Below are positions 9,418-17,486 of a stretch of 64,000 bases of DNA, one piece after another. The DNA comes from Paenibacillus luteus (GTDB lineage Bacteria > Bacillota > Bacilli > Paenibacillales > Paenibacillaceae): positions 287,455-351,454 of the forward strand of contig NZ_SKCD01000044.1 of the NCBI RefSeq assembly GCF_006542765.1, given 5' to 3'. Under the pieces are notes generated by a model, which worked only from the letters and a program-made list of their open reading frames with translations, was not told the origin of the DNA and did not search any database. Numbering within the stretch: position 1 is the stretch's first letter; every line of letters begins with the position of its first letter. Both the position numbers and the translations under genes were made by a program.

Positions 9418-10465
9418 GGTATTGATCGTGGACGATGAGAGCTGGACAAGAGATATTATTAAAGCGTTTGGTGAATGGAATGAGCTCGGAATGCAAATTA
9501 TAGGGGAAGCGGAAGATGGCAAAGAGGCGCTCCAATTAATCGAACAATTGCAGCCCCAAATCGTGATTACCGATATGCGCATGCCCGGTACTGACGGCGT
9601 CCAGCTGCTGCAAATGCTGAGTGAACAGCATCAGCACATCAAAACCGTCGTCATTAGCGGGTATGATGATTTTCAGTATGCGAAGCATGCGATCCGGTAT
9701 AAAGCGGTTGATTATTTATTGAAGCCTGTTGATCCTAAGGAGCTGAATAACGCTCTGCAAAATTGCAAGCGGGTGCTGGAAGCTGCGCAGAACGAGCGCA
9801 GTCCCTTATCGCTGGATTTGTCATATTCGCTCGCGACCTTCAAGCAGCTGGTTAGATCCCACTATAACGATCTTAACCTTGACGGCGTATCGGCAACGCT
9901 TAGCCATATGATGAAGGAACTTGAGAGCAATGGTGTAACGAAGCCGGCGATGCTCGAGCAAGTTATGCAGGAGCTTTTACTGCTGCTGAAAGAACTTATG
10001 AAGGCTAACTCGCAAGAAAGCGAGGCATTGCATGCGGATTACGGACAGGAAGCCGTAGAGTCATGCGCTAATACAGAAGCTTTTCTGAAAGGGCGTTATA
10101 CAGCCATGCTGGAGCAGCTTATTCAGCACCGGAAATTCAAAAATAAATTGAATTTGGCTGAGGTCAAGCTGTATATGGAGGAGCATTATACAGAGCCGGT
10201 CACACTGGAGCAGCTGGCAAGAGCATTTTTTGTAAGCAAGGAATATTTGAGCAAAATGTTTAAACAGGAATTCGGTCGCAATGTAACGGATTATATGCTC
10301 CATCTGCGGATGGTGAAGGCGAAGGACTGGCTGCTCGATGAGAGCATACCGATAAAAACGATCGCAGAAATGGCGGGATATGAGGACATTACGTATTTCT
10401 ACCGTGTATTTAAAAAGCATTTTGGCATTGCGCCAGGTGAAATGAGGAAAAATAGCGAGGTTTAA
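9410..10465 (+). CDS. Response regulator, YesN/AraC type
   Basis: It has an N-terminal receiver domain (VDDE at residues 8-10, phospho-acceptor Asp55 in ITDMRMPGTDG, KPVDP) and a C-terminal double helix-turn-helix AraC DNA-binding domain (TLEQLARAFFVSKEYLSKMF, IKTIAEMAGY). At 351 residues it is short for this group because the middle linker domain is reduced. ATG 9410 is chosen over GTG 9401 because GGGGAGGTGA (9395-9404) is then correctly spaced. It is co-transcribed with the YesM kinase. The repeated GTCCAA operator before its own operon and before the binding-protein gene is its most likely target (inference). Confidence 0.92.
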   Translation: MIKVLIVDDESWTRDIIKAFGEWNELGMQIIGEAEDGKEALQLIEQLQPQIVITDMRMPGTDGVQLLQMLSEQHQHIKTVVISGYDDFQYAKHAIRYKAVDYLLKPVDPKELNNALQNCKRVLEAAQNERSPLSLDLSYSLATFKQLVRSHYNDLNLDGVSATLSHMMKELESNGVTKPAMLEQVMQELLLLLKELMKANSQESEALHADYGQEAVESCANTEAFLKGRYTAMLEQLIQHRKFKNKLNLAEVKLYMEEHYTEPVTLEQLARAFFVSKEYLSKMFKQEFGRNVTDYMLHLRMVKAKDWLLDESIPIKTIAEMAGYEDITYFYRVFKKHFGIAPGEMRKNSEV

Positions 10466-10539
10466 AATTGTCCAAGCAAAGAGTCTAATTCTGTCCAATT
10501 AAACGCTTTCAAAAATTAGCTACAATGAAAGCGTAAACA
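10462..10539 (+). promoter_or_regulatory. Binding-protein gene promoter with the same operator and cre-like boxes
   Basis: GTCCAA half-sites start at 10470 and 10493 (23 apart) and the -10 TACAAT is at 10521-10526, 27 bases from TCCAAT, the same geometry as at 7293-7373. cre-like boxes are ATTAAACGCTTTCA (10498-10511, 12/14) and TGAAAGCGTAAACA (10526-10539, 13/14). The half-sites begin within the last codons of the regulator gene. Confidence 0.72.
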
Positions 10540-10566
10540 AAACAAGCTTCTGGGAGGTCAATTTAG

Positions 10567-11859
10567 ATGAAAAAGATAGTTAAAGGTATGATGATCACTG
10601 CTCTTGCAGCAACCGTGCTTGCAGGCTGCGGCAACAATGCGAACAGCACCGACAATGAAGGCGGTTCAACAGGAGGCGGAGAAGCAAAGAGCGTTAAGCT
10701 CAAAATGTTTATCGCTCAGCCAAGGTTCAAGGAACAATACGATAAATATATCGCAGCTTTCGTAGCGAAAGAAAAAGCGGATAAAAATATCGATGTTTCT
10801 GTACAACTTGAAATGCCAACGTCCGATAATGCGGCTCAAATTTTAAAAACACGGCTTGCATCTAATGATGCGCCTGACATTTTTGCCCTGCATGCAACGA
10901 ACGAGATTCCTTCTTACTATAAAGCAGGATACCTCGAAGATTTGTCCGATCAGCCTTTCGTTGGCAAATTGCTGGACAGCGTGAAGCCAGCAGTTACAAC
11001 GAATGACGGTAAAGTTGTTGCAGTTCCTTTGGAGACGATCTCATGGGGTTACTTGTACAACAAAAAGATTTTCACGGAACAAGGCATTACGCCTCCAACA
11101 ACATTGACGGAAATGAAAGCTGTAACTGAGAAGCTGAAAGCGAACAAAATTACGCCTTTCGTTCTTTCTTATAAAGAAGCATGGATTCCACAACTGCTGC
11201 TTCCGCTCGCAGCAGGCGCGCTAATTGAAACAGGCAACAAAGATTTCGTTGAACGCATGAACAAGGACGAAGGTTCATTTACAGAAATGAAGTCGATGTT
11301 CGACATCTTTGACCTGATTAATGCGAATGGTACTGATAAAGCTACCGAGGTCGGCGGAGATGATGGCGCAGCTGCTTTTGCTGCTGGCAAAGGCGCAATG
11401 TGGCTGCAAGGTCCATGGTACGCAGAAACGATTTTGAAAAACGATCCGAATATGGACTTCGGCGTAGCGCCATTGCCGATCAATGACAATCCGGACGCAA
11501 CGCTTATCAACATGGGTGCTTCCACTTCCCTTGCGGTATCCAAAACAACAAAAAACAAAGAAGTAGCGCTTGATTTCATTAACTATGTGCTCGATGATAC
11601 GGCTTCCAACGATTTCTTCCAAAGCTTGAAATTCAACCCAATTTCAAACATTCACACGTATGACAGCTATCCTTGGGTCAACGATGCGATGGTGTACATC
11701 AAAGAAGGCAAAGCTTATCAAGAGCCTAAAATTCCTCAATCCGTAAAAGACGAGGTGGGCAAAGGCCTTCAAGCTTACTACGCTGGTCAATTGTCCCAAG
11801 ATGACGTTCTTAAAGCGCTCGACAAGGCATGGCAGTCCTACAACAAAGTCAACAAATAA
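10567..11859 (+). CDS. Sugar ABC transporter substrate-binding lipoprotein (family 1)
   Basis: A 430-residue extracellular solute-binding protein. The N-terminus is a lipoprotein signal with lipobox LAGC (Cys21), followed by a Gly/Ser/Asn-rich linker and the SBP_bac_1 fold (motifs such as APDIFALHATNEIPSYY, GKGAMWLQGPWYAE, GVAPLPINDNP). GGGAGG lies 9 bases before the ATG. The gene has its own regulated promoter and is followed by a terminator hairpin that probably lowers permease expression relative to this protein. The cargo is a mono- or oligosaccharide; the sequence does not show which. Confidence 0.92.
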   Translation: MKKIVKGMMITALAATVLAGCGNNANSTDNEGGSTGGGEAKSVKLKMFIAQPRFKEQYDKYIAAFVAKEKADKNIDVSVQLEMPTSDNAAQILKTRLASNDAPDIFALHATNEIPSYYKAGYLEDLSDQPFVGKLLDSVKPAVTTNDGKVVAVPLETISWGYLYNKKIFTEQGITPPTTLTEMKAVTEKLKANKITPFVLSYKEAWIPQLLLPLAAGALIETGNKDFVERMNKDEGSFTEMKSMFDIFDLINANGTDKATEVGGDDGAAAFAAGKGAMWLQGPWYAETILKNDPNMDFGVAPLPINDNPDATLINMGASTSLAVSKTTKNKEVALDFINYVLDDTASNDFFQSLKFNPISNIHTYDSYPWVNDAMVYIKEGKAYQEPKIPQSVKDEVGKGLQAYYAGQLSQDDVLKALDKAWQSYNKVNK

Positions 11860-11870
11860 GAGCATAAGGT

Positions 11871-11918
11871 AAGGGATGAAGAGGAGTCGAGAGTTCTTCT
11901 TCGCTTCATCCCTTTTTT
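11871..11918 (+). terminator. Attenuating terminator between binding protein and permeases
   Basis: The arm AAGGGATGAAG (11871-11881) pairs perfectly with CTTCATCCCTT (11904-11914), followed by T residues. It lies inside the operon, 32 bases before the next start. Confidence 0.85.
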
Positions 11919-11949
11919 ATTAGAGACACATAGGAGAGGGGCGGATACT

Positions 11950-12834
11950 GTGCCGACCAAGAGCTACAAAAAATACATCTCGCTGTTTACGTTTGTCGCG
12001 CCCGCATTTATTTTATATGCCGTCTTCCTGTTGATTCCGACGATAAGCGGAATGGTGTACAGCTTCACTGATTGGAACGGACTGAACAGAAACTACGACT
12101 TTATCGGCTTCGGCAACTTTGTCGAGGCGCTAACGGAGGACCCGGATTTCGTAGGTTCATTGCTGTTTACGTTAAAATACGTCGTGTTTATGGTCGTTTT
12201 GCAAAATGTGTTCGCGCTGCTGTTGGCTGTATTCATTGAATCGCGCCGCAAAACGAAAGGCTTCTTCCGGACCATTTTCTTTATGCCGAACATGATCAGT
12301 ACAATTATCAGTGCATTTATGTGGACTTTCGTATTCGCTCAGGTGCTGCCTCAGCTCGCAGAGAAAACAGCTTTGACTTTTCTAGACCAAGCATGGATTG
12401 GAGATCCGAAGGTCAGCTTCTTCTCCATTCTAACCGTATCGTTATGGAACGGTGTCGGCTACATGATGATCATCTACTTGGCGGGTCTGCAAGGCGTGCC
12501 GCAAAGCTTGAAGGAAGCGGCGAGAATCGATGGTGCTAATGCATTCCAAACGTTCCGCAATGTGACGCTGCCCATGATTACTCATGCCATTACGATTTGT
12601 TTCTTCCTTACGCTCAATGGCGCCTTCAAGGTGTTTGAAGTCGTTTATGGCTTAACTGGCGGGGGCCCTGGCCGAAGCACTCAGGTCATTACGATGAATA
12701 TTTACGAAGAAGCGTTCTCCAACAACTTCCGTTATGGCTATGCCAGCGCGAAATCGGTTATTTTGTTTATCATTATTCTGATTTTTACGTTTATTCAAAT
12801 TCAAGTGATGAAGAGAAGAGAGGTGGAAGCATGA
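11950..12834 (+). CDS. Sugar ABC transporter permease (MalF/UgpA type)
   Basis: A 294-residue inner-membrane permease with six predicted membrane segments and the EAA loop that docks the ATPase (EAARIDGANAFQTFRNVTLP, near residues 188-207). The start is GTG 11950 behind AGGAGAGGGG. It overlaps the next permease by ATGA. No ATPase gene is in the locus, so it probably uses a shared MsmX-type ATPase, as is known for Bacillus sugar importers. Confidence 0.92.
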   Translation: MPTKSYKKYISLFTFVAPAFILYAVFLLIPTISGMVYSFTDWNGLNRNYDFIGFGNFVEALTEDPDFVGSLLFTLKYVVFMVVLQNVFALLLAVFIESRRKTKGFFRTIFFMPNMISTIISAFMWTFVFAQVLPQLAEKTALTFLDQAWIGDPKVSFFSILTVSLWNGVGYMMIIYLAGLQGVPQSLKEAARIDGANAFQTFRNVTLPMITHAITICFFLTLNGAFKVFEVVYGLTGGGPGRSTQVITMNIYEEAFSNNFRYGYASAKSVILFIIILIFTFIQIQVMKRREVEA

Positions 12835-13658
12835 GGCAAAACAAGGCATCCTCCATTCTGATTACGGTCATTCTGTCCATTGGGGCGGCAATCTCTTTCT
12901 TTCCTATTTATCTGGCGATTATTAACTCTTTCAAAACGCAGGGAGAAATGTTCAAATCGTTCATTTCTTTGCCAACCAAGCTTCATTTCAACAACTATGC
13001 AGATGCTTTTAATCAAATTAATTTATTGAACAGCACGGTGAACTCCATTGTCATTTCGGTCATCGGAATCGGCGGGATCGTTTTTTGTGCCGCATTGGCC
13101 GGTTATAAGCTTTCCAGAACGAGCGGCAAAATCAGCAGTTTTATTTTCTTCTTGTTTATTGCTTCCATGCTCGTTCCGTTTCATTCGATCATGATCCCAT
13201 TGACTAGAATGGCCAAAGCCTTGTCCGTTCAAGGCAGCACGTATGGGCTTGCAATCATATACATTGGGCTTGGCGTCAACATGGCGATTTTCCTCTACCA
13301 TGGATTTGTAAAGTCGATCCCGAGAGAGCTAGAGGAAGCTGCGCAAATTGACGGCTGCAATGAATACCAAACGTTTTTCAAAATTATTTTTCCACTGCTC
13401 GTACCGATCACAGTAACGATCTCCATCCTTGATTTTCTTTGGATATGGAATGACTTCCTGCTGCCGCTCCTTATGCTTACGGATACCAGTAACTATACGT
13501 TAATCCTGTCCACGAATACACTGTTCGGCGAATACAACAAGGAATGGTCGCTTATCCTGGCTGCGCTAGTGCTGACTGCGATTCCGGTGATCATCATCTA
13601 TTCATTTTTCCAACGATTCATCATGCACGGGATTGCTGAGGGCGCGGTCAAAGGATAA
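12831..13658 (+). CDS. Sugar ABC transporter permease (MalG/LacG type)
   Basis: A 275-residue second permease with six membrane segments and an EAA motif (EEAAQIDGCNEYQTFFKIIF, near residues 165-184), ending in the typical IAEGAVKG tail of carbohydrate permeases. It is translationally coupled to the previous gene through ATGA. It forms the channel with the preceding permease. No glycosidase follows, so the substrate of this locus stays undefined. Confidence 0.92.
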   Translation: MRQNKASSILITVILSIGAAISFFPIYLAIINSFKTQGEMFKSFISLPTKLHFNNYADAFNQINLLNSTVNSIVISVIGIGGIVFCAALAGYKLSRTSGKISSFIFFLFIASMLVPFHSIMIPLTRMAKALSVQGSTYGLAIIYIGLGVNMAIFLYHGFVKSIPRELEEAAQIDGCNEYQTFFKIIFPLLVPITVTISILDFLWIWNDFLLPLLMLTDTSNYTLILSTNTLFGEYNKEWSLILAALVLTAIPVIIIYSFFQRFIMHGIAEGAVKG

Positions 13659-13721
13659 CAGCAAGACAGGCTGCCGAAGTGCTTGCCTATTAATAACTTT
13701 CACCATTTAGTTTATAATGAA

Positions 13722-13753
13722 AAGGCTGATACAAGGAGACTTGTGTCAGTCTT
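13722..13753 (+). terminator. Terminator of the first sugar ABC operon
   Basis: A 14-bp stem with two wobble pairs (AAGGCTGATACAAG with CTTGTGTCAGTCTT) and a GAGA loop, followed by an AT-rich tract. The T-run is weak. Confidence 0.6.
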
Positions 13754-13804
13754 ATTTGTATTCGCTAGGGAAGAGGAAAATAAGGAAATTGAATACTCAT
13801 TAAC

Positions 13805-13849
13805 TTGACGTAACTTAATAACTTATGTAATATTACTTACGTAAAGTAA
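13805..13849 (+). promoter_or_regulatory. Promoter and inverted-repeat operator of the LLM oxidoreductase gene
   Basis: TTGACG (13805-13810), 17 bases and TAATAT (13828-13833) form a good sigma-A promoter. TTACTT-ACGTA-AAGTAA (13833-13849) directly follows the -10, where a repressor would block initiation. The core TACTT-N5-AAGTA recurs before the azoreductase gene at 26259-26273. Confidence 0.65.
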
Positions 13850-13874
13850 CTAGGTAATTGAATAAAGACATCTG

Positions 13875-15035
13875 ATGTCTTTGCATATAAAAGCAATGAA
13901 AGCGGTGTTTATCATCAAAGAGGAATTACAGAAAGAAGCTGCACGGCCGGGAGAAAGTGTTGAGCCATTTGAATTTGGCATTTATACGCTCGGTGATCTC
14001 AGTATGAATCCGGTTACTGGTCAATCCATAAGCCCGAGAGACCGCATGAAAGAAATCGTAGAGGCGGCGAAGTTGGCGGACGAAGCGGGTATTGATTTAT
14101 TTGGCGTTGGAGAGCATCATCGTTTGGACTTCGTAGTAACCTCTCCACCTGTCGTATTGGCAGCAATTGCCCAAGCCACCAAGCGCATTCGCTTAACTAG
14201 CGCGACTACAGTGCTGGGAACTTCCGATCCGGTTAGGGTATTTGAGGATTTTGCAACCTTGGACTTGCTATCCGATGGCCGGGCGGAAATCATTGCCGGG
14301 CGCGGCGCATATGTGGAATCATTTCCTTTGTTTGGCTATGAGCTTAGTGAGTATAAACAGCTGTTTAATGAAAAAATCAAGCTGCTGCTGGAGCTGGGCG
14401 AAGCGGATAGAACGACTTGGAACGGCAGTTATCGCTCGGCTCTTCTAGATGCTGAAATCGCTCCGCGGCCGCTGCAGCCGCGATTGCCTGTATGGGTTGG
14501 CGTCGGAGGCACACCTCAGAGTGCTGAGCTTGCGGGTACGCTCGGCACTGGTATGGCACTTGCAATTCTTGGCGGTGATCCTTCGTATTTCAAGCCGTTG
14601 GTTGACGTGTATCGGACAGCCGGCATACAGGCAGGTCATGATCTGAAGTCGCTGAAAGTCGCGATTACAAGTCATAGCTATATTGCTGCAACAACCGAAC
14701 AGGCCAAGGATGAATATTATCCCTATTATGCCTATTATTTAGAAAACTTCATGGGCGGAAACGCCAGAGGCGAGCAACTGACCAGAGAGCGCTTCGAGCA
14801 ACTGGCCAGCCCAATCAATGCGCTTGCGGTAGGAAGTCCCGAGCAAATTATCGAGAAGATTTTGGCGCAGCATGAGATTTTTGGACATCACCGGTTTATG
14901 GCACAATTCGATATAGGCGGAATTCCCTTCTCGAAGGTTGCGACTTCGATCGAGCTGCTAGCCACAAAGGTTGCACCTGTCGTGCGGAGAGAGATCAGGA
15001 ATGCAGCGATTAATAGAGCCCATCAGAATAAATAA
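13875..15035 (+). CDS. LLM-class flavin-dependent oxidoreductase
   Basis: A protein of up to 386 residues of the bacterial luciferase-like TIM-barrel family. Typical elements are FGIYTLGD near the N-terminus, DLFGVGEHHR, TTVLGTSDPVRVFEDFATLD and GRGAYVESFPLFGY. It should use F420 or FMNH2 to oxidise an unknown small molecule; the substrate is not shown by sequence. No clear ribosome site precedes ATG 13875, and that ATG sits inside a 9-bp perfect palindrome (13864-13882), so the true start may lie further in; family members usually begin close to the EFGIYTLGD strand. It is monocistronic between its own promoter and a terminator at 15097. Confidence 0.85.
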   Translation: MSLHIKAMKAVFIIKEELQKEAARPGESVEPFEFGIYTLGDLSMNPVTGQSISPRDRMKEIVEAAKLADEAGIDLFGVGEHHRLDFVVTSPPVVLAAIAQATKRIRLTSATTVLGTSDPVRVFEDFATLDLLSDGRAEIIAGRGAYVESFPLFGYELSEYKQLFNEKIKLLLELGEADRTTWNGSYRSALLDAEIAPRPLQPRLPVWVGVGGTPQSAELAGTLGTGMALAILGGDPSYFKPLVDVYRTAGIQAGHDLKSLKVAITSHSYIAATTEQAKDEYYPYYAYYLENFMGGNARGEQLTRERFEQLASPINALAVGSPEQIIEKILAQHEIFGHHRFMAQFDIGGIPFSKVATSIELLATKVAPVVRREIRNAAINRAHQNK

Positions 15036-15096
15036 TGTGCAATAAGAGAAAAAATGGTCCCGGTCATTCATGCACGGGGTTGCTATACGTATGATT

Positions 15097-15128
15097 AGGT
15101 TAGCCAGCATGCCTGGTTGGCCTTTTTT
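15097..15128 (+). terminator. Terminator after the LLM oxidoreductase gene
   Basis: AGGTTAGCCAG pairs with CTGGTTGGCCT around loop CATGC, with three wobbles, followed by TTTTT. Confidence 0.75.
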
Positions 15129-15260
15129 ATATTTTGAAACAAGCTGTTTTGGGCTAAAGGATTTGTTTTATCAGTTGGTTTTATTTGACATAAGAGGGGA
15201 GTTGCGCAATGATTTAATGATACACGAATTGTGAATCGTTTAAACTCGAAAGGAGATATC

Positions 15261-15719
15261 ATGGTTCTAGATGACAAAGGTTATAAAGTTAGTCATCCTT
15301 CACAGCTGCCAACATTAATATCGATCGGCTTCTCAACGGCTCTCATCATTTACAGTTTGATTAAGTCCAACGACTATACTCATTTTTTATCCTATTTTTC
15401 ATACATAGCTATTACCATTTGCCTTACCGGTATGGGTTTGACCCTCTATCGAAGCTTTAAGAAGCCATTCAAGATAAAGCTACATAGGGAATCCCTCTTT
15501 TTAAATGGGATGACAATTAAAGCGGAAAACATTAAAGCTATTTATATCATGGGATACTTCAAGCCTGTGATTGGTATAAAAACGACAGGGGAATTCATGG
15601 TTCCTTTTAAGCTGAGTTTTAGGTATTTGGAGGAGGAAATTCAAGGAATAACCGCAATAAAGGCGTGGGCAAAAGAAAATCAAATCAAAGTGACGCTTCA
15701 AGGCTTTATGACGAAATGA
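15261..15719 (+). CDS. Small membrane protein of unknown function
   Basis: A 152-residue protein that I do not recognise. Two hydrophobic segments near residues 18-34 and 40-62 are followed by a short basic stretch (YRSFKKPFKIKL) and a soluble C-terminal part with alternating strands (ESLFLNGMTIKAENIKAIYI), reminiscent of a bacterial PH-like fold, though this is only an impression. ATG 15261 is chosen because AAAGGAGAT precedes it; an in-frame ATG at 15231 has no such site. A possible promoter is TTGACA (15185-15190), 17 bases, AATGAT. The next gene starts immediately at its stop codon. Confidence 0.65.
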   Translation: MVLDDKGYKVSHPSQLPTLISIGFSTALIIYSLIKSNDYTHFLSYFSYIAITICLTGMGLTLYRSFKKPFKIKLHRESLFLNGMTIKAENIKAIYIMGYFKPVIGIKTTGEFMVPFKLSFRYLEEEIQGITAIKAWAKENQIKVTLQGFMTK

Positions 15720-15761
15720 TTGGCTGGTTGTACAAAATATCTCCTGATTGGGGAAGCAAAA

Positions 15762-16226
15762 TTGGCGGAGAATCGTATTGAAGTTAAAAATATAAGAAGC
15801 GAGTATTGCACGGATGAGCATTTAGGTATCGTTATTGACGATGTTCCATTAGATATATTGCTCCATCGCGTTTATCCTGACAAACAGGTTCTTGGTCTTA
15901 TTCCTACTATATTGAATTGGGTTCATGATCTAGAACAGAGGTCATTCCTTTTAAGCAGATACCAATCCTCTAAAGAGATAGAAACCATTCCTATTCTAAT
16001 GTGTCCGGATGATTGCGATTTATGGTGCACATTAATCATTGCTGAGGTTGCTAAACAAGGAGAGCTCATCGTTTGGCGGAGAATCGGCCGTGATCAGAGT
16101 ACAGGGCTAGATCTGTTGGGTGGCTATCAGGCAATTGGTTCGGAAGTGGAATGGCTGGAGAGCGTGCCGCAGATGACGTTTAAAGAAGCGGAGTATTACG
16201 TTCAAATGAATAAAATATTCAAATAA
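15762..16226 (+). CDS. Hypothetical protein, coupled to preceding membrane protein
   Basis: A soluble protein of about 154 residues of unknown family (VKNIRSEYCTDEHLGIVIDD, MCPDDCDLWCTLIIAEV, WRRIGRDQSTG, LGGYQAIGSEVEWLE). There is no ATG near the start. TTG 15762 with GGGGAAG five bases ahead is preferred; TTG 15720, directly after the previous stop, is the alternative. The compact shape and the pairing with a small membrane protein would also fit an immunity-type protein, but nothing in the sequence proves that. Confidence 0.55.
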   Translation: MAENRIEVKNIRSEYCTDEHLGIVIDDVPLDILLHRVYPDKQVLGLIPTILNWVHDLEQRSFLLSRYQSSKEIETIPILMCPDDCDLWCTLIIAEVAKQGELIVWRRIGRDQSTGLDLLGGYQAIGSEVEWLESVPQMTFKEAEYYVQMNKIFK

Positions 16227-16303
16227 AATCAATTTCACCATACCTACTAGGGATGATGAAATGGTACAATTATAGGAAAATGGACAGATGAGGGAGAGGC
16301 GTA

Positions 16304-16621
16304 ATGGAAGCTTCCAAACTAGATGGGTTAAGGCAAGGGATTGATCAATTGGACGAGGAAATTATTTCCTTGCTGGCAAAACGGTTTCAATTAACGGAAG
16401 AAGTGGGTATCTATAAAGCAATGAATCAGCTTGCGGCGCAGGACTCAGGCCGTGAATCCAAGCAATTTGAAAAGATTAAAAGGATCGCAGCCAGCAAAGA
16501 GCTGGACCCGGAATATGCCGTAGCCATTTACAGATGTTTGATGGATGTCGTCATTTCACGGCATAAAGATATTGAACAAGCCTATACGCAAAACGATTCA
16601 ATGGAAAAAATAGAAGCCTGA
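16304..16621 (+). CDS. Chorismate mutase, AroQ class
   Basis: A 105-residue all-helical AroQ-type domain: LRQGIDQLDEEIISLLAKR near the N-terminus, followed by the QxxRExxxFEKIK-like second helix and the C-terminal ISRHKDIEQAY. It converts chorismate to prephenate for Phe/Tyr synthesis in the cytoplasm. It stands alone, without fusion to DAHP synthase or prephenate dehydratase, 37 bases before a DUF3891 gene. GGAGAGG precedes the ATG. Diverged members sometimes act on other chorismate-derived substrates (isochorismate-pyruvate lyase), which cannot be excluded. Confidence 0.8.
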   Translation: MEASKLDGLRQGIDQLDEEIISLLAKRFQLTEEVGIYKAMNQLAAQDSGRESKQFEKIKRIAASKELDPEYAVAIYRCLMDVVISRHKDIEQAYTQNDSMEKIEA

Positions 16622-16658
16622 TCCCATACTTTTTGTCTCGCTGAGAAGGAGGACAACG

Positions 16659-17423
16659 ATGATCGTATACGAGAAGGAAGATTCTTTCATCCTCATAGCA
16701 CAGCATGATCACGCGCGCATATCCGGCGACCTTGTTAGCGCTTGGCAAGGAGAGTTGTTTCATAGCGCTGAGCGCAGAGATGAGCTTGCTTGTGCCGCGT
16801 ATGAGCATGACAGCAGTTGGATAGAGCTCGACCGAATTCCGCTTTGGAATGATGCGGCAAATGCTCCGTTTTCTTTCCGTGATTTTCCGGGCAACATCAG
16901 GTTTACTTTTTACTCCAAAGGGCTGGACCGTGTGCAGGAAACAAATGAATATGCTGCCTTGCTGGGCAGTATTCTCTATACGACGCTTGCCGAGAGATTC
17001 AGAAACGAGGATACGATTCCGTTTGTGGAAAGGGAATTCTCGCGTCAGAGCTCGATTATTGAGCAGTTAGGGCTGGATGTGAAGCTGCTTCAACTGCATG
17101 CCAAGGCGCTGCTGCTATGTGATGAGCTGTCTTTATTTGTTTGCATGGAGCAGCCGGGCACACCGCGTCAAAATTACGAGTGGTTCGCCAAAGGGTTTCC
17201 TTACTGGTTCGATCGTTCAGGGCAAACCTCTTTGCTCGCTGATTGGAAGGGGCCGAATATCATTGAACTGGATCCGTTTCCATTCAGTAAAGCGGTGGAT
17301 ACGTCTCTTTGGTATAAAGAGGTAAGCAAGGCTTCAATCACCAAGTCTGGCGTCGCCGCAGCTTACCAGGATGAAGAGACTAGGGAGCATAAGCTGCGAT
17401 TTCAACCGAAACGGGAAGAGTAA
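16659..17423 (+). CDS. DUF3891 family protein
   Basis: A cytosolic protein of 254 residues. The N-terminus (VYEKEDSFILIAQHDHARISG) and the internal AAYEHDSSWIELD match the DUF3891 family, whose function is not established. Conserved His and Asp residues (QHDHA, YEHD, LQLHAKALLLCDELSLF) suggest an HD-like metal site, an inference from their spacing only. The start has an excellent AAGGAGG site. It is followed by a terminator and faces the gerC gene. Confidence 0.8.
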   Translation: MIVYEKEDSFILIAQHDHARISGDLVSAWQGELFHSAERRDELACAAYEHDSSWIELDRIPLWNDAANAPFSFRDFPGNIRFTFYSKGLDRVQETNEYAALLGSILYTTLAERFRNEDTIPFVEREFSRQSSIIEQLGLDVKLLQLHAKALLLCDELSLFVCMEQPGTPRQNYEWFAKGFPYWFDRSGQTSLLADWKGPNIIELDPFPFSKAVDTSLWYKEVSKASITKSGVAAAYQDEETREHKLRFQPKREE

Positions 17424-17438
17424 GAAACCATAGGAAAT

Positions 17439-17471
17439 AGGCTCCGTCTGATAAAGGCGGCAGCCTTTTTT
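17439..17471 (+). terminator. Terminator after the DUF3891 gene
   Basis: AGGCTCCGTC pairs with GGCGG-C-AGCCT (one bulged C), loop TGATAAA, then six T residues. Confidence 0.75.
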
Positions 17472-17486
17472 GTATTTAGACACTGC

